From Cellulomonas sp. S1-8 (GTDB lineage Bacteria; Actinomycetota; Actinomycetes; Actinomycetales; Cellulomonadaceae): a stretch of DNA of 64,000 nt. Numbering within the stretch: position 1 is the first letter of the stretch; each line of letters begins with the position of its first letter. Of the stretch, positions 14,911-26,005 are shown piece after piece. The notes below the pieces were generated by a model, which was not told the DNA's origin, did not search any database, and was given only the letters and a program-made list of their open reading frames with translations. The stretch lies in contig NZ_CP110806.1 of the NCBI RefSeq assembly GCF_026184235.1, forward strand, positions 620,001 through 684,000, written 5' to 3'. Both the position numbers and the translations under genes were made by a program.

Positions 14911-16130
14911 TCCGCCATCGCGCGTCGTCCGGACGGCAGCGCGACGCCCGCGACGACGACGAGCATGAGCGCGATGCCCGCGGCGACCAGCAGCGACTGC
15001 ACCGTGAACCGGTCGGCCAAGGGGCCGAACACGGCCATGCCCAGCGGCATCGCGACGGCCATGACGATGCCGACGAACCCGAAGACGCGGCCCTGCCGCT
15101 CGGGTTCGACCCGCTCCTGCAGGACCGTCATCGTCGGCGTCGAGAAGAACGGCACGCCCAGGCCGATGAGGAACATGAACACGAAGAACACCCACATGTT
15201 CGTCGACAGTCCCAGCCCCACGTTGAGCACGCCGAACACACCGGTCGTCAGGACCACCATGTGCACGCGGTTGCGCATGCCGCCCCACCACGCGATGACG
15301 ACGCCGCCCAGCGTCATGCCGATGCTGAACGCGAGCTCGTTCACGGTGAGCTTCCACACCTCCTCGCCGAACGTCCGCACCACCATGAGCGGGGTGAGGA
15401 ACGACGGAGCGACGATGAGCACGAACACGACGCCCCACATCGCGAGGATCCACCGCACGAACGGCGTCGTCGCGACGTAGCGCACGCCGCCGACGAGGTC
15501 CGCGAGGTACCCGCGCACTCCGGCGACCTGGTCGGTGCGCACCAGGCGCGGCACGGGGACCAGCAGCAGCATGCCGATGCCGATGACGGCGGTGACGACG
15601 TCGGCGAAGAAGATCGCCTCGATCGACGCCCAGGCGTACAGGCCCGCGGCGACCGCAGGTGCGACCAGCATCATCGCGGCCTGGATCGTGGCGTTGATGC
15701 CGTTGACGCGCATCAGCTGGTCGGTCGGGACGATCTGGGGGAGCAGCGCACCGACCGCGGGGGTCTGGATGCCGGCACCGGCGGAGCGGATCGCGGCGGC
15801 CACGTACAGCAGCCACAGGTCGTCGTACCCGGACAGCATGAGCAGCGCGAGCGCGAGGGTGGTCGCGGCGATCGTCGCGTCGGCCCCGATGATGAGGGCC
15901 CGCCGGTCCAGACGGTCGGCCCAGACGCCCCCGAACACCGAGACGACCGCCTGCGGCAGGAACCCGACGGCCGCGTAGACGGCCATGACGGTCCCCGACC
16001 GGGTCTCGAGCGTCAGGTGCCACAGGATCGCGTACTGCACCAGCATCGACCCGAGCAGCGAGAACGTCTGACCGGTGAGGAAGACGGTGACGTCCCGCCG
16101 CCAGCGGGGGCGGTCGGTCGAGGTCGTCAT
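14766..16130 (-). CDS. MFS exporter (DHA3 / macrolide-efflux type)
   Basis: 454 residues with about 12 membrane segments. The N-terminal half has FLTGQTFSLLGSMLVQYAILWHL and the MFS loop motif GGVWADRLDRRALIIGAD; the second half has NRVHMVVLTTGVFGVLNVGLG and ERVEPERQGRVFGF. This pattern is typical of DHA3 proton-drug antiporters related to MefA macrolide efflux pumps. Substrate cannot be assigned. The cytosolic tail (~410-454) is acidic, low-complexity (QDGTQDDPALQDGPAPQD) and its coding sequence is the part duplicated at 11972-12110. ATG 16130 has GAAGGCC upstream, a weak ribosome site. Confidence 0.88.
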   Translation of the reverse strand: MTTSTDRPRWRRDVTVFLTGQTFSLLGSMLVQYAILWHLTLETRSGTVMAVYAAVGFLPQAVVSVFGGVWADRLDRRALIIGADATIAATTLALALLMLSGYDDLWLLYVAAAIRSAGAGIQTPAVGALLPQIVPTDQLMRVNGINATIQAAMMLVAPAVAAGLYAWASIEAIFFADVVTAVIGIGMLLLVPVPRLVRTDQVAGVRGYLADLVGGVRYVATTPFVRWILAMWGVVFVLIVAPSFLTPLMVVRTFGEEVWKLTVNELAFSIGMTLGGVVIAWWGGMRNRVHMVVLTTGVFGVLNVGLGLSTNMWVFFVFMFLIGLGVPFFSTPTMTVLQERVEPERQGRVFGFVGIVMAVAMPLGMAVFGPLADRFTVQSLLVAAGIALMLVVVAGVALPSGRRAMAEAEAPAPQDGTQDDPALQDGPAPQDADAGALTGAVQDEPLEDEPAPRP

Positions 16131-16338
16131 GGTGAGGCCTTCGCAGCTGGGGGGTGGGTCGCGAGGATAGACCGGGGCCGACCGCCGGAGTCATCGGGTT
16201 TTCCGGTGCCGACGTGATGCGGGGCGCGTTGTCGGTGGGCGGGTGCAGGATCGGGGTACGGGCGACGAGTTCGCGGTGCGGCGCTGGTCGGTAGGGGACG
16301 ACGGACGACGACGGACGCGACGACGGGCGAGGAGTGCG

Positions 16339-17310
16339 ATGACGGCCACCATCACCGCTCACGGGCTGGTCAAGCGGTACGGCGCGGTCGAGGCCCTGCG
16401 GGGGCTCGACCTGGAGGTGCCGGAGGGCACCGTGCTGGGCCTGCTGGGACCCAACGGCGCGGGCAAGACGACCGCGGTGCGCATCCTCACGACGCTGCTG
16501 CGCCCCGACGAGGGCACGGCGAGCGTGGCGGGCGCGGACGTCCTGCGTGCGCCGGAGGAGGTGCGACGCCGCATCGGGTTGTCCGGCCAGAACGCGGCGG
16601 TCGACGAGAACCTCACCGGTGCGGAGAACCTCGAGATGATCGGTCGGCTCTACGGGTTCCCGCGCCGACGCGCGCGCGCCCGTGCGGACGTGCTGCTGGG
16701 CGGCTTCGACCTCGCCGACGCCGGCGGGCGGCCCGCCAAGACGTACTCCGGCGGCATGCGACGGCGCCTGGACCTGGCGTGCGCACTGGTCGCCGAGCCT
16801 CCCGTGGTGGTGCTCGACGAGCCGACGACGGGCCTCGACCCCCGCAGCCGGCTGCAGATGTGGGAGGTCATCACGGACCTGGTGCGCGAGGGCACCACCG
16901 TGCTGCTCACCACGCAGTACCTGGAGGAGGCGGACCGCCTCGCGGACGCGATCGTCGTCATCGACCACGGCCGCGCGATCGCGCGCGGCACGGCCGACGA
17001 GCTCAAGGCGCAGGTGGGCGGCGAGCGCGTCGAGGTGCTGCTGGCCGACGTGGCCGGGTCGTCGGCCGCGCGCGCGGCGCTGGCCGCGGTCGCAGCCGGC
17101 GACGAGGTGCACGCCGACGGTGACGGTCGCGCGCTGTCGGTCGCCGTCGTCGACGGGGCACGAGCGCTGCGTGACGTGCTCGACCGGCTCGACGCCGACG
17201 GCGTCGCGGTCCTCGAGGCGGGCCTGCGACGCCCGACCCTGGACGACGTGTTCCTCACCCTGACCGGCCGCCCGGCCGAGGACGACGCCGCACCGGAGGT
17301 GGCCCGATGA
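16339..17310 (+). CDS. ABC transporter ATP-binding protein (DrrA type)
   Basis: 323 residues. Walker A GPNGAGKTT, Q-loop LSGQNAAVDENLTG, signature YSGGMRRRLDLA, Walker B VVVLDEPTTGLD and switch His replaced by Gln in LLTTQYLEEADRLAD, which is common in DrrA-type daunorubicin-resistance ATPases. The C-terminal ~80 residues are the regulatory tail ending RPTLDDVFLTLTGR, also a DrrA hallmark. ATG 16339 follows GAGGAG; in-frame sequence before it is low-complexity. It overlaps the permease gene by four bases (ATGA), so the pair makes one exporter, likely for a hydrophobic compound or lipid. Confidence 0.93.
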   Translation: MTATITAHGLVKRYGAVEALRGLDLEVPEGTVLGLLGPNGAGKTTAVRILTTLLRPDEGTASVAGADVLRAPEEVRRRIGLSGQNAAVDENLTGAENLEMIGRLYGFPRRRARARADVLLGGFDLADAGGRPAKTYSGGMRRRLDLACALVAEPPVVVLDEPTTGLDPRSRLQMWEVITDLVREGTTVLLTTQYLEEADRLADAIVVIDHGRAIARGTADELKAQVGGERVEVLLADVAGSSAARAALAAVAAGDEVHADGDGRALSVAVVDGARALRDVLDRLDADGVAVLEAGLRRPTLDDVFLTLTGRPAEDDAAPEVAR

Positions 17311-18110
17311 GCACGCTGAGCCGCGCGCTGGTCGACACGCACGTCGTCGCCAAGCGCAACCTCATCAAGATCGTGCGCGTCCCCGAGATCCTCGTGGCCG
17401 TCCTCATCTCGCCCATCATGTTCGTGCTGCTCTTCGCGTTCGTGTTCGGCGGGGCGATCGACCCCGGGGACGGCGTCAGCTACCGCGAGTTCCTGATCCC
17501 GGGGATCTTCGCCCAGACCGTCGTGTTCGGCGCGACGTTCACGGGGGCGGGCATCGCGGAGGACATGCAGAAGGGCATCATCGACCGGTTCCGCTCGCTG
17601 CCGATGTCGCAGTCGGCGGTGCTCGCCGGCCGGACCATGTCCGACGTCGTGTACAACGTGCTCTCGCTCGCCATCATGGCGCTGACCGGGCTGCTCGTCG
17701 GGTGGCGGGTGCGCGGGTCGTTCCTCGACGCCCTCGCGGCGTTCGGGCTCCTGCTGGCGTTCTCGTACGCGGTGAGCTGGATCATGGCCCTGGTCGGTGT
17801 GCTCGTGCCCAGCGTCGAGGTCATCAACAACGCGTCGTTCATCGTCATCATGCCGCTGACGTTCGTCTCGAACGCGTTCGTGCCGCTGGAGTCCTTCCCG
17901 GAGCCGCTGCAACGGATCGTCGAGTGGAACCCGGTGTCCACGCTCACGCAGGCGTGCCGCGAGCTCTTCGGCAACACCAACCCCGCGGCACCCGTGCCCG
18001 ACGCGTGGTCCATGCAGAACCCCGTGCTGTACACGCTGATCTGCGTGGTCGTCATCCTCGTGGTGTTCGCACCGCTGGCCATCGCGCGGTACCGGCACAC
18101 GTCGCGCTGA
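17307..18110 (+). CDS. ABC-2 type permease (DrrB type)
   Basis: 267 residues, six predicted membrane helices, with the ABC-2 layout: cytosolic start VVAKRNLIKIVRVPEILVAVLISPIMFVLLFAFVFGGAI, central MQKGIIDRFRSLPMSQSAVLAGR coupling segment, and NAFVPLESFPEPLQRIVEWNPVSTLTQACRELF near the end. This is the membrane half of the DrrAB-like exporter and is translated from an ATG overlapping the stop of the ATPase gene. The strict conservation of the RSLPMS segment supports the drug-exporter subfamily, but the substrate is unknown. Confidence 0.93.
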   Translation: MSTLSRALVDTHVVAKRNLIKIVRVPEILVAVLISPIMFVLLFAFVFGGAIDPGDGVSYREFLIPGIFAQTVVFGATFTGAGIAEDMQKGIIDRFRSLPMSQSAVLAGRTMSDVVYNVLSLAIMALTGLLVGWRVRGSFLDALAAFGLLLAFSYAVSWIMALVGVLVPSVEVINNASFIVIMPLTFVSNAFVPLESFPEPLQRIVEWNPVSTLTQACRELFGNTNPAAPVPDAWSMQNPVLYTLICVVVILVVFAPLAIARYRHTSR

Positions 18111-18163
18111 GCCGGACGGATCGCCGGCGCGAGCCTCCGGCGGCGAGGAGAGGGGTGGCGGTC

Positions 18164-18706
18164 ATGACGGGCTGCAGGGTCCAGGCAGGCGTGGCCCTCG
18201 TCGCCGGGCTCGTGCTGGTCGCGGGGTGCTCGTCGTCCTCCGGCACCGGGACGGAGCCCGTCGCAGGGACCACCGCGTCAGCGACCGGGAGCCCAGGTGC
18301 CGACGGGACGGCGTCGGTCGAGCAGTGGGCGTCGACGATCACGCCGATCGCCGAGGACCACGAGACGGCCGCGGTCGACTGGGACGCGGCCGGTTGCTCG
18401 CCGTCGGTGCTGGCAGCCGTCCCGGACTGCTCCGCCCGTCTCGCGGCGATGGTCCTCACTGCGGAGACGGCGGCCGTCACGATCGAGGGCCTGCGGGACG
18501 AGTCCGGCCCGCAGTACCTCGGTGAACCCCCGGACGAGATCGCGAGCCTCGTCGAGCAGACGGGCGTCGCCGCTCGAGCCGCAGCCAACGCGGGGAGCGG
18601 CGTGCGGTGCCCGGGGGAGGACTGCACCGTGACGGCGGACAAGTTCTCACGGGCGTGGGACGCACTGGGTGACGCGTACGCCGGCTGGGGTGCCGAGCGC
18701 GACTGA
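18164..18706 (+). CDS. Small secreted lipoprotein
   Basis: 180 residues: MTGCRVQAGVALVAGLVLVAGCSSSS is a lipoprotein signal with lipobox VAGC, followed by a Ser/Thr/Gly-rich spacer and a helical domain with four to five cysteines (AAGCSPSVLAAVPDCSARL, RCPGEDC), probably disulfide-bonded. The pattern of a short all-helical extracytoplasmic domain is seen in many actinobacterial lipoproteins of unknown role. GTG 18155 in the same frame is an alternative start, but ATG 18164 gives the more normal signal peptide. It lies 53 bases after the ABC permease and could be co-transcribed. Confidence 0.75.
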   Translation: MTGCRVQAGVALVAGLVLVAGCSSSSGTGTEPVAGTTASATGSPGADGTASVEQWASTITPIAEDHETAAVDWDAAGCSPSVLAAVPDCSARLAAMVLTAETAAVTIEGLRDESGPQYLGEPPDEIASLVEQTGVAARAAANAGSGVRCPGEDCTVTADKFSRAWDALGDAYAGWGAERD

Positions 18707-18799
18707 AGCGGACGACGCGCACGGGCCGCGGACGAGACGCACGAGGCACGTCTCGGCGCGTCGGCGGGTCCCGGAGCGGCGCAGCAGCGCCGGCGCTAC

Positions 18800-19099
18800 G
18801 GCGATCGAACCGATTCGTTCGGCGTCCTCGCAGGTCAGCGCATCAGCGCTACCTACTCAGGCCACTGCGGGACCGCACTACGTGCCGCGTGCCCCGGCAA
18901 CGTGTTCCTCGTCGGAAGCAACCGCCCCGGCGAGAACGTCATCGTCGGCCCCGCCGGCACGCCGATCGACGCCCTCTCCGAGAGCATCACGGTCGACGTC
19001 GTCCTGGCCGGGGTGCCCGCGGGCGGCTTCGGCCCGGGCACGACCTCCGTCGACGCGACCGTCACGATCGCGTTCGACGAGCCGCGACCGGCGAGATGA
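18800..19099 (+). pseudogene. Start-less fragment of a secreted beta-rich protein
   Basis: An open frame with good codon bias reads ...DRTDSFGVLAGQRISATYSG, then NVFLVGSNRPGENVIVGPAGTPIDAL and ends VTIAFDEPRPAR at a TGA (19097-19099). Upstream the frame stays open but becomes Arg/Gln/Gly-rich with no ATG or GTG before 18902, so a complete gene is unlikely. The alternating hydrophobic strands look like the end of an extracellular beta-sandwich. Alternatively a 65-residue protein starts at GTG 18902. The remaining bases from 18707 to 19240 hold only the glgP promoter. Confidence 0.4.
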
Positions 19100-19240
19100 G
19101 CCTGGGCCTCGACCTGGGTGCCGCAGTGTGAGACACCGCACGGGACACGCCGGGGAACACGCAGGTCGCGGTGGTTTGTGATGAAGTGTCCGGGTCGATC
19201 GGCCTGGTCTCACCGTCACCGGGGAACTACCGTTGCGCAA

Positions 19241-21724
<2,484 letters not shown>

Positions 21725-21740
21725 CCCGCCCGGCAAGGAC

Positions 21741-21784
21741 CGGCCCCGCACCCCCGGCGACACCGTCGCGGGGGAGCGGGGCCG
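21741..21784 (+). terminator. Terminator after glgP
   Basis: Stem CGGCCCCGC / GCGGGGCCG (9 bp) around a 26-base loop that can itself fold (CCCCCGGCGACACCGTCGCGGGGG), 17 bases after the stop. Confidence 0.7.
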
Positions 21785-21989
21785 TCCTGCTGCCGGGGGC
21801 GTTCACGCGAACGTGGACGCGCGTCCAACAGTTCACCCGTCTGCGCCGTCCGGTTGCTCCGGAACCGCCGGTTCTGTGGGGTTTCTGATGAATGACCTGC
21901 ACCGATGCCGCCCATAGCCTCGACGCGCAGCGTTTCCGTGCAACCCTGCCCGCCGGCGATGCGTTGGACGGGCACCGAAGGAGCAGCCC

Positions 21990-23438
21990 GTGTCCCCCAC
22001 CCCCTTCCGGCGAGCAGCGGCAGTCGCCGCGCTGTCGGTCCTCGCGCTCGGCGGCAGCGCGCTCGGCGCCCAGGCCGTGCCTGTGGCGCCCCCCACCGTG
22101 GCCGAGTGCAGCTCCCCCCTCACGGGCCCGACGTACACGAGCTTCGAGGGCCCGGCCATCGAGGCCACCCTCACCGACGGCACGGCGGAGATCGTCGAGG
22201 GCGGCCTCGCGATCAGCACGACGAACGGCCAGGTCGCGTTCACCGACTACGGCATCACGTCCTTCCCGCTCACGGCCGCGGGCAGCCCGTCGCTCGACTA
22301 CACCGCGACCAGCGGCTCCCTCCCGGGCCTGACGATGTCGTACGCGCTGGACGGCGCCTGGGCCGGCACGCTCGTCTACGAGCCGACGGTCTACGGCGAG
22401 GGCGAGTGGTGGAGCACGCGTGCCGTCGCCGACTTCGACCGCGCCGAGCTGTTCACGCTGAACGAGCTCCTCGCCGTCGAGCCCGACACGACGATCATCG
22501 GTGTCGGCTTCTCGCTGGGCTCCGGCGCGACCGGCGCGGGCACGGTGCACGGCTTCACGGCCGGCTGCACCACCTACGCGTTCGACGTCGAGAGCACCCC
22601 GACGCCCACGCCCACCCCGACGCCGTCCCCCACGCAGGAGCCGACGCCGACCCCGACGTCGACCCCGACCCCGACGCCGGCCCCGACGCAGGAGCCGACG
22701 CCCGCCACGGTCCCCGTGCCGGCGCTGACCGTCACCCAGCCGACGTGCAACGGCCTGGCCGTCGTCCCGAACGGCCGCTTCGTCATCGAGCCGGCGCCGT
22801 CCGTCGAGTGGCTCGTCACCCGCACGGGCGTGCTCTACGGGCTCAGCGAGGACGACGTCTTCGGTCAGGGCGAGGCCGGTGTCCGCGGCGACGTCGTCGT
22901 CCCGCCGGGCGTGTACGACATCTTCGCGTTCGCCGGTGAGGGCAAGGCGTTCGGCGACCTGGGTCAGTGGCAGCAGGTCCCCGACGAGGACTTCGTCTAC
23001 CAGACCATCACCGTCACCGCGTTCACGGGCACCTGCCCGGTCGTCGGTGAGCTGACGGACGGCACCAAGGGCGGCTTCACCAGCCCGGCGACCGTCGGCA
23101 CGGGCGGCGCGCTCGTCCTGTCCGGCCTGCCTGCCGGCGAGGTCCTGCACGCCTACCTGTTCTCGGTGCCCACCGACCTCGGTGTGGCGACGGTCGCCGC
23201 CGACGGCACGCTGCGTCTGACGATCCCGGCCTCGGTGGCCGCGGGCACGCACCGCGTCGCGCTGTACCGGGCGGACGGCACGCTCCTCGGCTGGCAGTAC
23301 GTCGAGGTCCTCGCGGCCGGCGGCGGCACCCTGGCCGCCACCGGTGCCGACCCGCGCGCGGGCATCATCGGAGGGCTCGTGCTGGTCGCGGCCGGCGGGG
23401 CGCTCGTCCTGGCCCGTCGTCGCGTGACGACCCGCTGA
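21990..23438 (+). CDS. LAATG sortase-anchored surface protein
   Basis: 482 residues: signal peptide (~1-32, ending GAQAVP), an N-terminal beta-rich domain with one Cys pair (ECSSPL ... GCTTYAFD), a Thr/Pro repeat linker (TPTPTPTP and TQEPTPTP), a second beta-rich domain (~250-350, with PTCNGLAVV and GTCPVV), an Ig-like strand set (GGALVLSGLPAGEVLHAYLFS), then LAATG (448-452), a membrane segment and RRRVTTR. LAxTG is the motif of class E sortases of high-GC actinobacteria. The domains are not recognised. GTG 21990 follows AAGGAG. No sortase gene lies in the window, so anchoring is by an enzyme encoded elsewhere. Confidence 0.83.
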   Translation: MSPTPFRRAAAVAALSVLALGGSALGAQAVPVAPPTVAECSSPLTGPTYTSFEGPAIEATLTDGTAEIVEGGLAISTTNGQVAFTDYGITSFPLTAAGSPSLDYTATSGSLPGLTMSYALDGAWAGTLVYEPTVYGEGEWWSTRAVADFDRAELFTLNELLAVEPDTTIIGVGFSLGSGATGAGTVHGFTAGCTTYAFDVESTPTPTPTPTPSPTQEPTPTPTSTPTPTPAPTQEPTPATVPVPALTVTQPTCNGLAVVPNGRFVIEPAPSVEWLVTRTGVLYGLSEDDVFGQGEAGVRGDVVVPPGVYDIFAFAGEGKAFGDLGQWQQVPDEDFVYQTITVTAFTGTCPVVGELTDGTKGGFTSPATVGTGGALVLSGLPAGEVLHAYLFSVPTDLGVATVAADGTLRLTIPASVAAGTHRVALYRADGTLLGWQYVEVLAAGGGTLAATGADPRAGIIGGLVLVAAGGALVLARRRVTTR

Positions 23439-23465
23439 CCCACCCGCACCACCGCACCATCCGGC

Positions 23466-23499
23466 GCCCGGCCGGCCACCGCACGGTGGCCCGCCGGGC
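23466..23499 (+). terminator. Terminator between convergent genes
   Basis: GCCCGGC-C-GGCCACCG / CGGTGGCC-C-GCCGGGC, 15 of 16 positions paired, tiny loop. It lies between the convergent LAATG gene and the LysR-like gene. Confidence 0.75.
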
Positions 23500-23576
23500 G
23501 TCGGCGTGCGTGGGTGTCGGCGTGCGTGGGTGTCGGCGTGCCCGGGTGTCGGCGTGTGCCGGGTGTCGGCGTGAGC
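23496..23576. repeat. Five 16-17-bp tandem repeats
   Basis: Units of GGGTGTCGGCGTGCGT (first copy GGGCGTC) starting at 23496, 23512, 23528, 23544 and 23561; the last two drift in their final four bases. They end eight bases before the stop codon of the LysR-like gene. Confidence 0.85.
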
Positions 23577-23584
23577 CCGGCAGG

Positions 23585-24343
23585 TCAGCGGCCGCGGCGC
23601 GGCTGCGTCCGACCCGGTGGGCGGCCCGTCGTCCGTCCCGGCGTCCGGCCCTGGGCGGGGCGGGGCGTCCGCGGCGCGCGTGGCGGCGTCGTCGGCTCGT
23701 CGCCCCGCCCGTCGGCGCCCCGCCCGCGGGAGCTGGCCACGGTGCGCCCGCGCACGATCCCGACGAGCTCCTGCGCGTGCGGGTGCTCGCGGTCGGCGAG
23801 CCACACCAGCACGACGGGGGAGCCGGGGGCGTCGGGCACGGTCCGCACGGCGGTGCCCGGGCGGTCGTGCAGCCGCGCGAGGGCGTGGGGCACGAGCAGC
23901 ACGCCCTGGCCGGCGACGACGAGGTCGGCGGCCGTGGGCACGTCGGGCACGTCGACGACGTCGACGTCCGGCGGCAGCCAGCCGAGCACGTCGTCGCCGG
24001 GCACCAGCACCGTCTCGCCCGCGAGGTCCGCGACGGCGACCTCCTCGACGACCGTGAGCACGTGGTCCTGCGGCGCGACGACGACGCTCTGCTCGGTCCA
24101 CAGCGCGACCACCGCCCAGCCGGTGGCGGTGGTGGGCGTCGTCGTGGGCAGCCCGGACGGGGGAGCGCCACCGCCGGCGGGCGGCAGGCGCAGCACGGCC
24201 GCGTCGACGTCGCCGCGCAGGACGGCCGCGGCGGCGTCCGCCGGGGTGCCGTGGACGACGTCGAGCGGCTCGTCGGGCAGGCGCTCGCGCCACACGCGCG
24301 CCCACCGGTCGGGGCTGGTGCCGGGCACCAGGAGCAGCCTCAT
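23585..24343 (-). CDS. LysR-type substrate-binding domain protein without HTH
   Basis: 252 residues. The first ~175 match a LysR effector-binding (PBP2-like) domain: MRLLLVPGTSPDRWARVWRERLPDEPLDVV, VLRGDVDAAVLRLP, VVAPQDHVL and AGQGVLLVPHALARL. The N-terminal winged-helix DNA-binding domain is absent; the protein begins directly at the first beta strand. The C-terminal ~60 residues are a basic low-complexity tail (Arg/Pro/Gly/Thr), perhaps for nucleic-acid contact. Its ATG overlaps the TGA of trmB (ATGA), so the two are translated together. It cannot act as a classic LysR regulator by itself; a ligand-binding adaptor role is a guess. Confidence 0.82.
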   Translation of the reverse strand: MRLLLVPGTSPDRWARVWRERLPDEPLDVVHGTPADAAAAVLRGDVDAAVLRLPPAGGGAPPSGLPTTTPTTATGWAVVALWTEQSVVVAPQDHVLTVVEEVAVADLAGETVLVPGDDVLGWLPPDVDVVDVPDVPTAADLVVAGQGVLLVPHALARLHDRPGTAVRTVPDAPGSPVVLVWLADREHPHAQELVGIVRGRTVASSRGRGADGRGDEPTTPPRAPRTPRPAQGRTPGRTTGRPPGRTQPRRGR

Positions 24344-25071
24344 CGCACGCGCCGCACGATCACGTCGGTGACGTCGTGCCCCAGCGCCCGGCCGCGCTCC
24401 TCGAACCGCGTGACGGGCCGGTGGTCGGGCCGCCGCACGACGCCGCCGTCGAGGTCCGGGTCGCCACCGAGCACGTCGGCCATCTGCCGGGCGTAGTCCG
24501 CCCAGTCGGTCGCCACGTGCAGGGTCCCCCCCACGCGCAGCCGGTCGCGCAGCAGCGCGACGTGCGTCGGCTGCACGAGCCGCCGCTTGTGGTGGCGGGC
24601 CTTGGGCCACGGGTCGGGGAAGTACGCGTGCACGGCGTCGAGGCTGCCGGGGGCGACGTCGGCGCGCAGCAGCCGCAGCGCGTCGCCGTGCGCGACGCGC
24701 ACGTTGGTGAGGCCCTCCCGCTCGACCAGCAGCAGCAGCGCCGCGACGCCCGGCTGGTGCGCCTCGACCGCGAGCCAGTCGCGGTCGGGGTCGGCGGCGG
24801 CCATCGCGGCGGTCGCGTCCCCCATGCCGGACCCGATCTCGACGACCAGCGGGGCCGCCCGGCCGAACAGCGCGACCGTGTCGAGCAGACCGTCGGGCGT
24901 CCGCGGCGGGGGGAGGCGCGCGTCGTCGACCGAGAAGCCCCACCGGGGGAAGAGGCGCTCGAGCGCGTCCGTGCGGTCCGTGCCGAGCGCGGTGCGGCGC
25001 GGGTGGAACGTGCGCAGCGGCTCGTGGGGTCGCGACGCGCGGTGGGTGAACACGTCGTCCGGGGGTGGCAC
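24340..25071 (-). CDS. trmB: tRNA (guanine-N7-)-methyltransferase
   Basis: 243 residues, Rossmann-fold SAM enzyme that makes m7G46 in the tRNA variable loop. Motifs: SAM loop VVEIGSGMGDATAAMA, acidic VEAHQPGV, the family signature AYFPDPWPKARHHKRRLVQP and a C-terminal TRFEERGRALGH. The N-terminal RTFHPRRTALG is also typical. GTG 25071 is preferred over GTG 25080 because TAGGGT (25084-25079) lies seven bases upstream, matching the leaderless pattern seen for several genes here. Ends in a four-base overlap with the LysR-like gene. Confidence 0.94.
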   Translation of the reverse strand: MPPPDDVFTHRASRPHEPLRTFHPRRTALGTDRTDALERLFPRWGFSVDDARLPPPRTPDGLLDTVALFGRAAPLVVEIGSGMGDATAAMAAADPDRDWLAVEAHQPGVAALLLLVEREGLTNVRVAHGDALRLLRADVAPGSLDAVHAYFPDPWPKARHHKRRLVQPTHVALLRDRLRVGGTLHVATDWADYARQMADVLGGDPDLDGGVVRRPDHRPVTRFEERGRALGHDVTDVIVRRVR

Positions 25072-25094
25072 GCCGTCCACCCTACGCAGCGCCG

Positions 25095-25874
25095 TCAGGC
25101 GACGAGGTCGTCGTCCGTGGTCTGCAGCAGCGCGACGACCTCGCCCGACGGGCCGCGGACCAGCAGCATCCGCCCGTACGGGGTGTCCTCCGGTCCGCTC
25201 ACGACCTCGCCCCCCAGCTCGGCGACGTGCGGGGCGACCGCGTCGGCGTCCTCCACCGCGACGTACCAGGTCCAGGCGGCGGCGACGTCACCCGCGCCCG
25301 GGCCGTACCCGCCGATGCCGGCTGCCGGCGTCCCGCCGACGGACAGGGACGTGTACGTGAAGTCCGGGGCGCTCATGTCCTGCTGCTCGTACCCGAACAC
25401 GGTGGTGTAGAAGCGGCGGGCGGCGACGGGGTCGTTCGACATCTGCTCGGCCCACGCGAAGGCACCGGGTGCGTCGGTCAGCTCCCAGCCGGTGTGCGTC
25501 CCCGACTCCCACAGCCCGACGACGGCGCCCGTCGGGTCGGCCAGCACCGCCGCCCGGCCCATGTCCGGGACCGTGACAGGTCCGGCGACGACGGTCGCGC
25601 TCGCCTCGACCGCACGTGCCACGCATCGCGCGACGTCGTCCGTCGCGAGGTACACGCACCACCCGGCCGGCTGCGGCGCGGCCGCGACCCGCAGCCCCGC
25701 GACCACGTGCCCGTCGACCGTCGCCGTGACGTACCCGCCCGTCTCGGGGCCGCCGACGCGCAGCTGCCAGCCGAGCAGCCCGCCGTAGAACCGCTGCGTC
25801 GGGCCGAGCTCCGTGACGGTGATCTCCGCCCAGGCGGGCACACCGGCGGGCCAGGGGCTCGCGCTGACGGTCAT
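25095..25874 (-). CDS. VOC family protein, two glyoxalase-like domains
   Basis: 259 residues containing two beta-alpha-beta-beta-beta VOC modules. Module 1 (~15-120): WAEITVTELGPTQRFYGGLLGWQL ... AAVLADPTGAVVGLWES. Module 2 (~135-255): FAWAEQMSNDPVAARRFYTTVFGYE ... MLLVRGPSGEVVALLQT. VOC proteins use a metal or act as ligand traps (glyoxalase, extradiol dioxygenase, bleomycin-resistance relatives). The usual metal-ligand His/Glu set is only partly visible, so a specific reaction is not assigned. The ATG at 25874 has GGAGGACC upstream. Confidence 0.88.
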   Translation of the reverse strand: MTVSASPWPAGVPAWAEITVTELGPTQRFYGGLLGWQLRVGGPETGGYVTATVDGHVVAGLRVAAAPQPAGWCVYLATDDVARCVARAVEASATVVAGPVTVPDMGRAAVLADPTGAVVGLWESGTHTGWELTDAPGAFAWAEQMSNDPVAARRFYTTVFGYEQQDMSAPDFTYTSLSVGGTPAAGIGGYGPGAGDVAAAWTWYVAVEDADAVAPHVAELGGEVVSGPEDTPYGRMLLVRGPSGEVVALLQTTDDDLVA

Positions 25875-26005
25875 GGGGGTCCTCCGGGGTCGGGGGTGCG
25901 GACGTCGTCCGCGGTGGGGCGAGCACAGCCAACCACCGCCGTCCGGGTCGCGCACGACGTGCTCGTCGGCGGTGGGGCGGGGCCGCGCCGTCGGGTGGTG
26001 GTCGG

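Noticed and set aside
12847..17112. Very long open frame (about 1,400 codons) on the minus strand across the LPRTG gene, MFS gene and ABC ATPase
   Set aside because: Arg/Ala/Gly-rich shadow of three well-supported genes in other frames, a consequence of high GC.
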